Assembly: GCA_000827265.1 (NCBI GenBank)
Contig: KN834776.1
Location: forward strand, 607,564 to 671,563
Direction of reading: 5' to 3'
From: Collybiopsis luxurians FD-317 M1
Lineage: Eukaryota; Basidiomycota; Agaricomycetes; Agaricales; Omphalotaceae
DNA: 64,000 bases
The translations under genes and the position numbers were made by a program. Shown here in pieces: positions 35,617 through 49,599 of the stretch; within the stretch, counting starts at the first letter, position 1, and each line of letters starts with the position of its first letter. The notes beneath the pieces are model-generated. The model searched no databases and was not told the DNA's origin. It saw nothing but the letters and a program-made list of their open reading frames with translations.

Positions 35617-37725
35617 TCACAAATCTTCCCTTGATTTCATGCTAGCTCGTGTTCTTGTCCTGCACAGTCTGCCATCCTTCATCTCCCTCCACCTATCACC
35701 ACCAATGGCGGTAGATCCATACATAACTTGGTCTGGGTCATACTTATCCTTGATAGTGAGAAGCAAATTATAATTATCTCCATAGAACACCTGTTTGAAG
35801 TATGGGTCAATCGGTGATGCCTCATTTCAATTAATATAAATGTCAGGTCTATTGACTTGCATTACACAGTCACTAGGACACACCTCATTGAGATATGCAC
35901 CTGAATCCTGAGTGATTTTGTGAAGGGCTTCAGTGAAGTTGTAGGCAATCTTTTGCTGATCCTGAGCAATTGATTCAATGCTTTGATTATTGTAAAGTGG
36001 TCTTTGTAAAGGCACTTTAAAGAAAATAAATCTCTATATGGTATTGAGAAACGTACAAGATGGCTGTCACTGCATGAAAAGCATTTCTCCAGGCTGGAAG
36101 TACAGCGTTGTTGGGATATCCTGCAATCTGAAGTGTCGGACTAACCATCACATCCAGGATTGTACCACCGCCATCTACAATATCATTCAAAACTCCCATT
36201 AGTCTTGAAAGACTGACATTATTATCCCACAGATATCTTGGCAAAAGTCTGTTTCCTAGCTGAAAGTTTGCTATATCTTGATTCTCCGTTTGGAAGCTAG
36301 GCACACTCCCAAAGGCTTCAGCATATGTTGGATAGCTTTGGATCGAAGACAAGCTTTTAATCCCAAGGGAATCCAGAGTCATCATAAATGGGTTGAGAAG
36401 CTCTTTTACTTGTTCCACAGATGAATTTACAGCAAATAGAGGGGTTAGATTGAACCCAGAAGCTGAGAATGTAATGAATGCAGATGCTCTTGCAGCAATG
36501 AAATGTGGAGTATCAGCTTGGAAAGCTGAAATAGCCTTCCAGTAGTTTTTTTTTGAGGTACCTCCTGCTGAGAAGGATAAAAGTGCGACGGTGATAGGAA
36601 GATCTGGGTGTGCTTTGACAGTCACTGACCAGACAATACCATATGTTCCTCCACCCTTAATGATATGCAAGCAGTGAGAAATAGACTGGGAAGCTTTCAA
36701 GCAAGAATGCATACCCCACCACTAAGTGCCCAGTAGAGGTCGTTGTGTTGCTCGGGTGATGCTGTGACAAATTTACCTTGCGGGGTAATAACTTCAAAAG
36801 ATAGTGTTTGATCTGCTCCCAGCCCATACATAGAGCTGAGTGAAGAATGGCCACCCCCTTGTATGTAGCCACCAGCAAAGCCAACATTCTGTGCCCAATG
36901 TAAGTTCTGGTACTAGATGGAGTAAATGATAGGAACCATACAGGGCATGAGCCACTGACAACCACGAGGCCCTTCCTTGATGCTTCATGAGTAATTTGGA
37001 ACCCTTGAACTCCTGCTTGAACTCTGAAAGCGGGCCCAGAATATCTTTTTGAGGTGAAGTTTTCTATGAAGGTGATGTTTTGCAGATGATGCATCCATAC
37101 TGAGATGGCCCCAGTACCAGTTGACTTGCCCATGTAGCTTTTATAGTAGTTAACTCAGTACCCGGTCATAGCAAGGCCATAGAAAAATCAATACTAACTC
37201 ATGGCCAGTGTTTTTTACAACAAAACGAATGTTGTACTTTTTGACAAACTCTAGCGTCTGGACAACATGCTGTGGCTCAGATACATTTACTGCGTATTGT
37301 ACATATGCCCCGGTAATGCACTGCTCCTCTGGGTCCGTAAACGGATCACAACTCTTGTTAAGAAAAATTGAGTTCATGACCGAAGATGAGCTGGTTAAGC
37401 TAGAACAGCACATTCAATAAGATCAGTATGAATGGCAAAGTCGCAAGAGTTTAACTATCATACTGGATCTCTGGATGACGCCAATGATCTTGTAAATACC
37501 CACATTCCTCGGCATCATAGGTTGGACTGTGACATGGACTGCCAATGGGAACAGTCTTAATTAACCTTCCACTGATCGACTTATTGAAAGCATCAAAAGC
37601 GGTCGCATTTGGCCATGCAGTATCCTGAGGAAGAGCTCGGCAGTCTGGAATGCGATGTGAAGCAAAGACCCTTTGATAAACGGAAAGAAAAGTGGGAATA
37701 ATGGCAGGGATGTCTAGAAGCCACA
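35617..37725 (-). CDS. FAD-dependent oxidase, berberine-bridge / PCMH type, secreted
   Basis: ATG at 37,725 starts MWLLDIPAIIPTFLSVY, a likely signal region. It is followed by CRALPQDTAWPN, typical of the extracellular isoamyl-alcohol-oxidase-like family. Exon joins give NTGHDYMGKSTG, whose histidine is the usual covalent FAD attachment site, then SGSCPNVG and FAGGYIQGGGHSSLS, ALSGGGGGTYGIV and QYHPF-type substrate-domain sequence. The end has YLNEASPIDP, FYGDNYNLLLTIK and DGRLCRT, the conserved BBE C-terminus, and stops at 35,617. Introns are 50-70 nt; one boundary near 36,040 stays uncertain. It oxidises small alcohols, sugars or alkaloid-like substrates while reducing oxygen; the substrate is unknown. 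No frame break is evident. Confidence 0.85.
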
Positions 37726-40509
37726 TTAGTAAGGTCTTGAAAGCGTACACAAGGTCTACCCATGGATTGTCACACTTAAAACCTGTTTTTTTTGCGGACC
37801 GCACTGCCGAATTTCCTGGATTGTCGGCCGTCTAATGAATTGATACATACAATCAAGACTCTATTAGACCCTGGATTCCGGAAAAAACAGCTCACGGTTT
37901 ATCCGCCGAGTCTTGGAATTGAATAAGCCGAAGGCGTGGCGCATAATTAATCAATATCGGTGTGCTATCAGATGAATAACCTTCATATGTAATACCGGAT
38001 GTGGTCAAAACTAGACACAAAGTCCGAAGTAATTGACTAGCAGACCAAGACCAATGCCATCTTACTAGAGCTAAACCAATTCCATGCATTGGCGATACCA
38101 CAAATGCCGTATACACTTCGTTGAATGAACTGATTTTATGTCAGTGGATATTCTCGTAATGCCAGCAGGTTTCAGGTCCCTGCTGTTTCGAAGACGTGAC
38201 TTCGATGTGCTGTACTTGGTAATCAGCTGAGCTTAGGTATGGGCGAGCTACGACACGCTGGTTTAAAGTCAAAACACGGTAGTCACAAGCAAAACATAAC
38301 TCCTATGATGGAAAACTCTGTATAGATGATATTTCGTTGGTTTAAAGGTATTTTGGCGGCAATCGCCAACTCCAGTATTTCCTTGAAACGATTACGTACG
38401 GATTCTTCACATGAAGACGCGCGCATGCACTTATCTGCATAATTTCTAATTATGAAGTCAATGCTTGAATATCTAGTTAAGCCTGTTTTGGGTTATCAAG
38501 CCGAGGAACACTGGGTATGTCACAAATTATATGCAAGTAATCAGGTCCCAAGTTAAAATTGCAGCTTAGGGCTACATAACGTACAACACTGAAGAATGGT
38601 TTGGAAAAACCGGAAGAATTTAATCCCCGATTTGAATCTCATGCATTGCTTGAAACATCTGCCTATCGGAGCCAGATTTGGGGAGATTCAAGCCGATCTC
38701 TGGGTATAGAGCCTTCCCTTCCCTTTGGTTACGAGTGCATGGAATGGAATGGAATGCCGAGTTTCTGCTCTGATGATTCTGCACCTAATCCAAGGCAGGC
38801 AATTTTGAATTGATCTAATTTTTGCAATTTATACAATTTTAGTTAGTTTTCATTACTTACATTGATGATCCATGATCCGGGATCCGCGAGGTATGTAATT
38901 TGTTCCAATTACTGAAAAGGGCACGAGTCCCGCCACACGTTAGCGTTGGCCCACTTTTTGTCAAGTGAGAGTTTGGGTCATATACACTCCTTTTCCGGAG
39001 TTTAAATTTGATACAATTATCAATGATCCGTATTTAACAATACCACTAGTGTGCAACTCTTTTTAGGGCTTCACATGCATACTTACTAAGAATTTTTGTC
39101 AATTATATAATTTACTTTGATGTGGTATGAAAGGTTAGGTTCTTACTCATGCATAGATGAAGAGAAACTATTAGATTGCAACAATATAGGTATGCGTAAA
39201 GTTACTTTTTTTCTAACTCTTTTAATTTAATCAAATTACATGAAAGTTACTTGCCAGTAACCTCCTTTTCCTGGGCTTGACAGCTGTAACTTGCTGAGTC
39301 TCGGCAAAGTGTAACTCTCATTAAAACTTGTTTTTGACACATTGAACATAATTTTGGTCATTGTTATAGCATCTTCATTGTGGAATACTCTCAATCTTAA
39401 GGCTCTATTAGTGAGCTACGTGAATTAAATGTTTAATATTGCCCTTTGTGACTGAACGGCAAATTTGCATTAGTTGGCAATGGATACATAGCGGGCCGTT
39501 AGCATAAAGTGACAACTCGAACATATGGGTATACTTCGGGTATGTTTGATTACATCTAGGTGATGCCGATCACCTGGTGTTGCCAAATTTTGGTTTTGTA
39601 CTCAAGCTTCAGAATTATCAAGGGGTATGCACTAAATTTTTTAGTATATATCAGGTTGTATTGTGACCTTCACTGTTATAATCTCTCTTCAAATCTGTAC
39701 AAATGTTAGTAGTTATTTACTGGATGTAGGGGCTGTTGTTGAAAATATCAAATGTCGCACTGTGTAGACGATGACCACGGCGATAATGTAATGATTCAAA
39801 AGGTCCTAGTTGATGTAAACCTTAGTGGCTTGTAGATTCAGTGGGAAGACTTATGTCTTTAGTGTGACAATGTCTGTTGTTACTCAGTTACAATCGTAGC
39901 AGTGTGCTCAGTGATAAGTGTGACAGTCAGCTTAGAAGAGTAGTCATAGTGATAACTAATCAAAGATCTTCCGTCCGCTCCCCGACTTACGCATTTGGGT
40001 TGGACCTTTGTCTCTGAATTTACCCTTCAACAATGAGCCTCTATAATTATTCTGATAATATTATTGATACTATTCCTTTATGGTGCAAACCTGCACCCGT
40101 GGCATTGCAAGAAATTGAGTTGAGAGAATCAAATCTTGAAACATTGAGATCTCTGCCTTCCCTCCCCACTCGGACCACCGAAAGCAATGCTGTCAACACC
40201 ATCGGGCAAATATGCCTCACTTTTTACGCTGGTCATCATTCTCCCCCCTCAGAATGACATGGGACTTTGTAGCCAGTTCCATTTTTGGTACCGGCACGGC
40301 TGTATACTGTATGGGTAGATACAGGTTAACCTGTCCCAGATCTTGTCCCATATGTTTCCATCCTCAGAGACTTGACAGTATGGGAACGTCCCTGTATACA
40401 TATTATCCATCAATGCATGGACACAGTGACATGCCCTAGTTTGGATAGTATGGTCACAGTCCCATATCACGGTACCCATAAACTGTGCATAGATGGAAAC
40501 CATGGTGCC
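37726..40509. other. Long intergenic region, AT-rich
   Basis: No convincing gene. Short forward frames at 38,601-38,813 and 40,033-40,257 have no recognised domain. At 40,270-40,500 there are inverted and repeated words around GGTACC and TATGGG that suggest a decayed repeat. Confidence 0.4.
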
Positions 40510-41428
40510 AAGCCCTAATCAATTTTGGAGTTTACCTTAGCAATCCTTAGTTTGTCTATTAAGTTTCCTATCAGGGGCAATGGGTAATAGTATTTTCTGG
40601 TAAGCCTATTCAATGCTCTGTAGTCCATGGCCTTAACCCTCCATCCTTCTTCTTAGCAAAGAGCACTGGAGCTCCCATAGGTGAGTTAGATGATCTTATG
40701 AAACCCTTTACCAGCATATCATCTATATAGGTTGTCAGAGCCTTCAACTCTGTTTTTGACATATTGTATAATTTCCCTATGGGTAGTAATTGATCATTTT
40801 CTGTCTCAAGCTTGATGTCACACTCCATTAATCTAGTAGCTTTTTCCAACACTTAACAAAAACATGATATTCTTTCAAGGCACATGCTTCTTCATTGCCT
40901 CATGATTTTCATCTTTACTTCCAACCCCTGAGATTTTTGGTTCCTCATTCATTGTTGCTCTGAGTGGATGGCCTTCCCCTCCCAAGGGATGAACATAGAG
41001 CATGGATGTGTCATGTCCTTCTTGTATCAGTCTTGGAACTCCTTTGCTCCTATCGAGGTTATATCTAATATATCTGTCTGTGCTTCCAGTTTTGACATGT
41101 CCTTGTAATATGTGTCTGGTGATTCTTGTAGAGTGGGTATGGGTATTTTGTCCACTTCTGTTACAGCAAAGTTGGTTTCACCAAATGTTAAGGGTAGTTC
41201 TTTCTGATCAATTGTTGGATTGTGTTTCCCTAGCCAAGGAAGTCTCAATACAATACTTCCTAAGGGATGAAGATGTGTTATCAACAACTCCTCTCTTGTT
41301 TCTGTTGCATCTTCAAATATTAGGTTGGTAATGAATGTATGGGTGTGGAAGCTCACCATCATGATGAGTAACACTAAAGACTCAGACAGGACAGACAACT
41401 CACAGATCAAATGAGAGCGAATTGGCAA
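40510..41428 (-). pseudogene. Ty3/Gypsy protease and reverse-transcriptase start, truncated
   Basis: The reverse frame 41,428-41,027 contains a retropepsin-like end, LGSIVLRLPWLGKHNPTID. The frame 40,852-40,610 has the conserved entry to Gypsy reverse transcriptase: TYIDDMLVKGFIRSSNSP, then GAPVLFAKKKDGGLR. In the next frame DYRALNRLT and YPLPLI reach about 40,530, where similarity ends. Gag, the catalytic DTG of the protease and most of the polymerase are absent. Confidence 0.8.
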
Positions 41429-41660
41429 GAGATCTTGATTGCGTGAATGTATACAAAAGAGAGAGGGGGGTGAGGAAAGAGAGGGAAAAAGAGAGAATAA
41501 AAGAATAGACAGCGTCGGGGCCTCTCATATAGGCTAGAGGCTGGCCCATGCATTGAGGTTGAGACTGGGGAATCAATTGGATAGAAATGACACAGGGAAG
41601 TATAACAGGGGTGATGTGGTAGGTGAAAAAACATGTGTTTGTGCTTCCACTCACCCACCC
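41370..41660 (-). repeat. Probable Gypsy LTR
   Basis: Non-coding stretch between the chromodomain end and the protease fragment. On the reverse strand it begins near TGAGTGGAAGCAC, has CCTATATGAGAGGCCCC as a promoter-like core, a long CT-rich tract and a GTTACTC-like end. Its place, after the integrase C-terminus and before protease sequence, fits an LTR shared by two element copies. A second LTR was not found, so the limits are approximate. Confidence 0.5.
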
Positions 41661-41733
41661 TCTAAAGCAAGAAATGAAAAAGAAAAAAAGGAAAAGAAAC
41701 AGAGCAACAAACCAACCAAAGCATGTAGGTAAG

Positions 41734-43900
41734 CTAAAGTAAACCGGCGACCAGCCCCCTTGGGGCCACCCACTTAAACAATAGAAAGAGAAGGACCAGA
41801 CCTAAAACATCCACCTGCCCTTCCCAACAATTCAACACAGCGCAGTCTCGAAGGTTGTGTGCAGGTTCCCATAAGTCGGATTCAGGGTCATAACCCTTCC
41901 ATTGAACAAGATAATGCTTAACCTGACCAACATGGTGTTCATTAATAATGGAGATGACTTCCCACTCTTTGAGTCCATCTGCTGTGACGATAGGAGCAAG
42001 ACCTGGGTGTTCGCAACCAGGGAAGAGATTGGCATTATTTGGAACATATGCTTTCATATGGAATGTAGGAAAGATGTCAAGGTGTGCTGGGAGATCAAGC
42101 ATGTATGCTGAAAAATTGTAATGGGCATCAGTAACAGTATAAGGACCATCATAACGAGGAAAAACTTTGCCACTTGTTCATAACCTTTTCAATTAAATTC
42201 ATTTTTCCTATGTTTGTGATTAATAGGACCTTGTCACTGACTTCGAACTTAGGATTGAGCATGCAGTGTTTGTTAGATGAGCATGCTTGGTCAACCTTTG
42301 CAGAGAGTAAGCAGTCTTGAGCTTCTAATACCTCAAGCTGAAGTTGTTGGAGGAATTCATGTGCATTCAAATGGTATTGAGGGGAGTCAGAGGGGAGTTG
42401 TAAAGGAATGATATAGGGATAGAACCCGCTATGGAGCTGGAAGCCAGAGAAACCCATTGACAAGTTGACCGAATTCATGACCTCAAATTGAATTCGAGGC
42501 AGAGCTTATTTCCAACTTTTCTGGTTACATTCAATGTGGAAATGGAGCATTTGAATAACTGCCTGGTTTGTCTGTTTGCTAGCACCATCAGATTTGGGGT
42601 GGCAGGAAGATAATATGTGAAGACGAACACCTGAAATCGAGCAGAGGGCATCCCAGCACTTGGAAGTCCAGACGTTATCTTGAACCACAACAAGGTCATG
42701 TGGTAACCCATTCTCGCAGTATCAGTGACTGAAGAATAACTGCACTATGTCAGAGGTATGCATGTCTGGGTGGCAAGGTATTAACTGGACATCAACTCTG
42801 AGGCAGTCTGTGATTGTGAGTAAGAAGTTTGAGCCATTGTCCTCAGATAGTGGACCAACAAAGTCCATTGCCACTAATGACAACCATGTTTCAGGGATGA
42901 GCAGAGAGTGTAATGGTCCAGTTTTCTTGGTGGTGGAAGACTTCATGTGCTGGTAGTGGTCGCAGCCAGGGATGTACACTTTCTCTAAGTTGTGCATCAT
43001 GTGGGTCCAGTAGCAGCAGTGTCAGAATGAAGCATATGATTTATTGAACCTGAAGAGACCAAAGGAGTTGTGAGCAAGGCAGAACAAGTCCTCGCAAATT
43101 GAACTGTGGCAAGATATAATGAGCTGGTTGCCAGCAGACTACAGTCCTGAGGTCAGATCCTGGTCAATTGATGTCATGCTTGCAGAGATTGACAGAAGGT
43201 CTTTACACCAATGATCAACTTTGTAACCATCCGAAATGTCCTTCAGCAGAAAAAGGTCAGTGGGAATGGATAATGTTGCAGCCACCAGACCAGGAAGTAC
43301 CAGGGTGCACAACTAGAATGGGTAAATCCTCAGGTTCTGTGTCCTCACAGAAGGCGTACGGATGTTGGTCTTTGTCAGTAGCCTCAGCAGCACAGTTTAC
43401 ACGGCGAGAGAGGATCAGCAACAGTGTTTGAAGCGCCAGCAATGTATATGATGGAACAGTCAAACTGACTTCAAAACTCCATCCAACATGCTTGCCTGCG
43501 AGATCCTTCCGTTCTGTAAATTCACTAAGGTTCTGTGGTCAGTCATACTCATGAAAAGAACACCAAGAAGATCCCCATGCCATTTCTTCAGAGCTCAAAT
43601 AATAGCCAGCATTTCCTTCTCATGGACAGGATAATTCAGTTCGGCACCTTTGAATGTGCACGAGCCAAAGGAGGCAGGACGCGCAGATTCCAAAGAGGCT
43701 CCGAAGCTTAGTACTGCATCAGGGCAGCGGTCGCCTGCATCGGTGGTGATGAATATCTGGTGCATATTTAATAGGCCGTGGTCGATGACTGCCAGGCACT
43801 CACGACTGGTTACAATTTCTTTGATTTCTGGAATGTGTAGCCATGATTGAAGGTCCAAGGAAGATTGTCCTTCTCTATTCTTTTACTAGTGAGGGGGTTA
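41734..43900 (-). pseudogene. Ty3/Gypsy RNase H, integrase and chromodomain, decayed
   Basis: Right to left: RNase H with FITTDAGDR and CTFKGAELNYPVHEKEML (43,858-43,595), then a decayed linker with many frame changes. An integrase zinc part and first catalytic Asp follow in SLVAMDFVGPLSEDNG (about 42,880). Then QDNVWTSKCWDAL and LSSCHPKSDGASKQTNQ at about 42,690-42,560 replace the usual D-R-x-x-x-F-T and H-P-Q-T-D-G-Q patterns. At 42,027-41,820 a chromodomain reads EWEVISIINEHHVGQ, then HYLVQWKGYDPESDLWEP. Chromodomain-bearing Gypsy elements target heterochromatin. Multiple stops and shifts make this inactive. Confidence 0.85.
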
Positions 43901-45923
43901 GGACATCAGTGTAATCTGCAAGACGGGGAAAGAAAGAGACAAAGAAATACGTGTAGTTTTTGAAATGGTACAGTAAGGCTGCCATCGGAATGGTGGAAGC
44001 AAAAAGGCAGGAGCTACAGAGAATGAGAGGGTACCATATGACTGCGGCTTTAACAAAAGGTATGCATTATAGTTGTGAAGATGTTTTGAAATTATCAAGT
44101 AATAAGGGTCTCAGTGGTAAAGAAATGGGAGATGATATTCATGGCTAGAGGGGATTTACATGTGGGGTCCTCAGTGCTGGTGGGACCTGTATTAAATGAA
44201 GCTTCAGTAATGGGTAGCTGGGAGGATTAATGCAATATTCATGACATAATAATGGATTTAAATAGTTCAAGCTCAAATGGGCTGTCAATAGATAGTACAA
44301 ATAATCCATCAAGTGAAAGTATGTGCTGTGCTCTGTACATGCTGCTGTAAATTACCACACTAATTTCCATGTTTAACAGTCTGCCAATTGAAATCATACT
44401 CATATATTTTTCTAGTCCTGTATGTTTGTCAATTGAAAATACAATGAATCCTACTGCCTGTTATGAACCAATCATTCTGATCTGGTCCGATGCAATTGAC
44501 ATCCAGAAAATTAAGGAGGCTGCGGTGGCTCTGTAGACAATGCCAAGGTCAAAGCTGGCAGAGTCATTTCCTACTACCTGCAGTGCAGAGCCCCCTGCAG
44601 CCACTGGAATGCAATGCACAGGCAAATGCATCAATATCAGCAACATCCAAATGTTGATCAAGCATGTAGGAAAGCATTACAACAGGCTGTTGAGATGAAG
44701 CATCAACACTCAAACACAGAGGAAGGATAAAAGGCATACAAGGTGTAGATCGAACAATGGGCTACTGTAAGTTCTCCGAGAGTACTGCGATTCCGCTGAT
44801 GCCATGGACTGCCCCTTGTCATGGGTCTTTGAGGCTATGCACGTCAGAGCTAGGGGAGGACACAGATGAGTTCCAAAACATAGGTTGGGAGTCTCTTCTA
44901 TCACGGTTGCTAGAATTACTTGATAAGGCAGTGTTCATCATCAACAACCAAATCTTGATTGCATTTTGATCCACACCAAGAGAGTTAATGCCGGGAGTAG
45001 TTGTGAATATGAGGCGTTCCAAACGAGTGCACACCACATCAGTACTGAAGCTAGAGGAAGTGGGGGTGTAAGTAGCATATGTGGAGCAGCAGCAGTTGGA
45101 CAATTACAATGCAATTGTGTGCCATGCATTAAAGAGGAAGTCAGTGTTTGACAAGAGCGTAATGAGGAGGAAGCCGGAGTTGGTAGTGTTCAAAGAGTAG
45201 GGAGTATTGAGTAGGCTACTAGGCAGAGGTTGATTCATTGTTGATGATTGTTAGGATCGGAGGGTTTTGGTTCAGCATAGGGTAGTTTGTAGCACACACA
45301 ATGAGTATCATATCATATTCAAGAGTATAGAACATTATACTTTGCTCAACCACTCCTCCGTTGGTGAAGAGCACTATGACGACTATGACCATTTCCGTGA
45401 TTTAGCATCTATGTGATATGCTTACCATTTATCCAGGTTCATTTGCTATTATCTCATGTACAAACTTGATAGATAAGGTTACATTTTCCCTCAATGCAAA
45501 GGTATCAACCCACCTAATGTATTTCAATTGCTTTTTTGATCTATAATACATGGAAAAGAAAATGAATACCCTTATTTGATTACGGAATTTATTTCGCCTG
45601 CGAAATCATGGGTCCGCTGCAGTATTGGTGAGACCAGTGGCATGAGCGAGATCCCAGAAATACTATGTAAGCTGTTTGTAGACCTGCGAAGTATATACAC
45701 CAAGACTGGTTTGGAGAGGTTGATGAACCACTAGGTAGGCCCTGATACTTCTCGACCTCAATCTAACCTTCTATGCAAATCTCAATCTGTCGTTTACACC
45801 GTGAAACTTACATTTGAAAATATATGTTTAGGTATTATGTCAGTATCACTCAGATATACTTAACCGCACAACTGTTATCTGGGAAAAGCATAAACAGTAA
45901 CATGAGGACTCCATTTCGCGTAT
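43901..45923. other. Repeat-derived region, one possible retroelement tail
   Basis: A forward segment at about 45,078-45,200 reads AYVEQQQLDNYNAIVCHAL, then KRKSVFDKSV and KPELVVFKE, followed by TAG. This resembles the region after integrase in some basidiomycete retroelements, but the surrounding sequence is too decayed to assign. The remainder to 45,923 shows no gene. Confidence 0.35.
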
Positions 45924-47397
45924 TTACTCAGGTAACTGGGGGCTCTCGGTATATGCAATATCTCTCCAGCCAGGCTGGAATCGGTCGCCAGGCAGTTGAT
46001 CTGCTTCTTCAGCAATCTTTCTAATTGTGTCAATCTCCTCTTGCGAGAGTTTCACCGCTGCTGCACCAACATTTTCAAGGAGGTACTGGCAGGACAATAT
46101 TTTTCAGTTTGTTGCAATAGTACAGAAACAGAACTGCCTACCTTCTCTTTCTTTGTACCAGGAATGACAAAAAAGTCCTCACCTTGAGCAAGAATCCAGC
46201 TCAGGACCACTTGTCCGGCACTTGCGCTGTGTTTCTTCCCAATCTCTTGAATACGGTCTACAATAGAAAGTATCTTGGGAAAGTTCTCCTTTGAGAATCT
46301 GAAAATCATGGATAGGTGGTTAGTGCTATTGCAATGGACAGCATACACTGGTGAAACACACTTGGTAAATGTATGCCTGGCGTCGTCTGGCTCAAAATCA
46401 TCAGGGGATTTCTGTAGAAGCGCAAAAGTGGATAATTCAGGGAGGAGAAATGTGAAGAAATAGTACTAACAATTTCACCGGTCAACAATCCCCTTCCCAA
46501 TGGGGAGTATGCGATTATCTTAATATTAAGCTCTCGCGCAGTCTTCAAAAGAGCGAGCTTGGGGTCCTCGATCTCCAAGGCAAAAGGAGAGTATTCAACC
46601 TCAAGAGCGGTGATGGGATGTACGGCATGCGCACGACGGAGGTCATTCGCGGTACATTCCGACATGCCAAGGTACTTGACTTTTCCATCTCTTAATTTCA
46701 GAGTGAATAACCGAAAGCGCGGGGGTTGACTAGACGTACTTGACAAAATCAGCCATGACTTGAATACTAGTCTGCTCAAGATCATGAGATATATGCTCCA
46801 AGTTTTTGAGACGTTAATATCTCGCCTCTATTGGAGTTAAAGGATCGACGCTAGAGAATATGGACTAGTTAGTCCTGAAAAATATAAGAGATATGTGGAA
46901 ATTCTTCATACCGATGAACATAATACAGATCAATATAATCGGTCCCAAGTCGCTCAAGGGAATTGTTGAACTGCTGCTTGATGTACTCGGGATCACCGCG
47001 TGCACGAATGCGACCGTCAGCAAAGCTGAGACCAAATTTGGTAGCGAGGAAAATCGAGCTACGTTTTCCATTACGTTTAAACCTAGGATATGCAGTGAAA
47101 TATATAATCCAGCAAGAAAAAATAGCATGATCTTGTACCATTTTCCAATGAGATCCTCCGAATCGCCATAAACATCCGCAGTGTCCCAGTGAGTACATCC
47201 CGCTTCAAAGGCGGCGTCTAACACCTATGATAGATGATGAAATAGCCAGAATTTCCTGTATAACATAGCATTCTTCTCACCTTGAAGCGTTCTTCATCAG
47301 TGCCGACTTTCCCATAAGCGACACTAATACCCATAGCGCCGAAGCCAATGGCGGGAACCGAGTCTTTGCCTATTTTTCTGAGAGCAGTAACAGACAT
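45924..47397 (-). CDS. Aldo/keto reductase
   Basis: ATG at 47,397 starts [10 protein letters not shown], then [12 protein letters not shown]. The catalytic tetrad is visible: Asp and Tyr in HWDTADVYG, Lys in FLATKFG and His in DLYYVHR. Later parts include [58 protein letters not shown] and FFVIPGTKK, which form the NADPH-binding end. The tail is [18 protein letters not shown], with the stop at 45,924. Several introns of about 50-70 nt interrupt it, the first right after GTDEERFK. It is a cytosolic NADPH-dependent carbonyl reductase of about 340 residues, near the yeast/bacterial YakC-like group. Substrate unknown. Confidence 0.9.
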
Positions 47398-49599
47398 GTT
47401 GAGGGTACAAAGCTAAGGCCTTCACTACTGGGATTATAAACATCGGTGGGTGTGTAGTCAGCAGACCTGTACTGGCAAAACTCACGCTGAATACCATCAG
47501 TAAAACATTTACGTGGGTATTAACGACTAGCTCCACCTACATTCCAATAACTCCTCTTTACGTTACATTAGAAATCGATTGCGATTTGGTTTAGCTCCCG
47601 TTTGTAAATGCCATAAGGACGGAGAAACTCGCCGATGAACTAAACTTGGGGAACTCAATTGATGCGCTGAAAGGGTGGCATGAGGATGTACGAATCCCGT
47701 TCTAACCAAATTGAACCGTAATTTCATTCCCAGATGTCAGTTCCGTCCCTGAAAAATAGATGCAAAAATAACCCAATGAGCAGGAACCAGCTAGTCGTGG
47801 CCTAAAACCTCTCTTGTTCGTTCAGAATTTGTTCATTGTGTACCTTGGTATTTTTGACTATCACGGCAGAGCGGTCCATGTCGTGAACATGTGAACCAGA
47901 TTGGGTGGGCGGATGAACTGCGCTGATGTACATGCTGTACATACCCCACAAGGGTGCGGGGATTTTCTGAGGCTGATTTGTCATGCCTAATCAAAACCTG
48001 GTATGGGCAGATCTGGAAATATATGGGAATTCTGAAGTTTCCCAATTTGCTGCCAAGATTTTCCATTCTTTGCACCGGATATTGGGTACATTCGGTGTAC
48101 GTATGAGACAATTGGTGACAACTATTCCTCGTTCTCTTTCATCCTCGCTTTAACTTCCCCGCCTCACTTTTATTTCTACACGCCTCCCTTCGCTTGCTAT
48201 TTGGCCAAAACGAAGCCGTCAATAGTCGAAATGGGTTTAGCCATAAATGCGGAACATCAGTAAGTGCGGAAATGGAGAAACAGCGTTGTTCCTGACACAC
48301 CGAAGGTAGAAAAAAAATCTGCTCCTGATCATTGATGATGCACCTAACCATTGGATATCAGTCGGTCATGTGCTGATTATCCACGTAAGAAAATTGAATT
48401 GAACAATTTGGATGCGCAACACGACTCTGTAGAGCAAAATTCTTTCCACTTTCAGTGTGCGATATTACTCTATCTTTATGGCCGTCAGTTAAGTTGCTGA
48501 CTTTAGCGTGCAATTACTTCAAACCCAGAAATTGTTAATGAGCAATGGTATAATCATATTGAGGAGCACACATTTGTTCCTCGGCAAAGGAAGTGGATTA
48601 AGTACTTGGGTGAACTCAGGAGCCTAGATTTCAGCAAAGGAGCTGCTAGGGTCCCTGACTATGTTAACTATGATAGAATGAAGGGGGAAGGAGGCGTACC
48701 ATTCGGATAACCATTTTTCTTAAACCCTTCTGACCCAGTTTCCGTGTTAGATTCAACTTAGGAGTGGGAACGGTAGCGGGAGCACTAGTCAATGTGCTTA
48801 GGGTCTTAAAGAGAATCACGATGGAATAATCTTAATTTGCAAGAGGAAAAAAGACAAATTATATATGCACCACTTGATCACTACACCATTCTGCTAATGA
48901 GCCCATTCCACAAATATTGCAGCGAGAATGACTGGCGGTACCAGTTTCATGGGTTATTCAGTGTCAATAGCAGTATCCATGCATGATAAAATTGATAAGG
49001 CAATAATAATGATTGGCAATTCCAGTTGCTGTAAATTTAACAGTGTTATTCCTTATTCGGTAAAGCTAGCGACAATTGGTATGATACATTAAAGTAAAAT
49101 TGACAACTGGCATGACACAGAATTGATCCAAAGGGTTGAAATACATTGAATAACCAGCTAATACTGGCAGTATGCTAAACCACTAGGCAATTAGGACATC
49201 AATTCATATAGGTCACTGGAACGATATGTAGCACCTACCCGAGACACCCGTGCCGTGGGTACTAATATACACACCCTAAACCCCAACCTGCCTAATCCCG
49301 AACCCAAACCAACAGTGACTTGGCAATGCCGTGAACCAGCTCTGTAAGAAGTTAGGGCTAGGCCATAACCAGGGCTGTGCTCGGCATTGCAAAATCTGAG
49401 CTTGCCACTTCTGGCAATGGTTGGACCCACTCTGTTATGTTAGGGGTAGCTAATCGGAGCGGTCCCTCACATTTGTATAATTTTTTGGCCAGTAGCTTTG
49501 TCAGTGTAAAATGGTAGAATGGATTTCATGATACCTGTTTACAGACAGTGGATCTCTGAAGTGAATGTTGATCCTATTTTACTCGGACCTACACAGCTT
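47398..49599. other. Intergenic region, no gene seen
   Basis: Only short unrecognised frames. Around 49,240-49,430 there are GC-richer stretches with internal inverted words (GGCAATG / CATTGCC), probably a small decayed repeat. Confidence 0.4.

Noticed and set aside
36017..36712. 231-residue reverse frame as an independent gene
   Set aside because: It is the central exon of the FAD oxidase, with introns on both sides.
41902..42111. Forward frame across the chromodomain region
   Set aside because: Antisense shadow of the Gypsy chromodomain.
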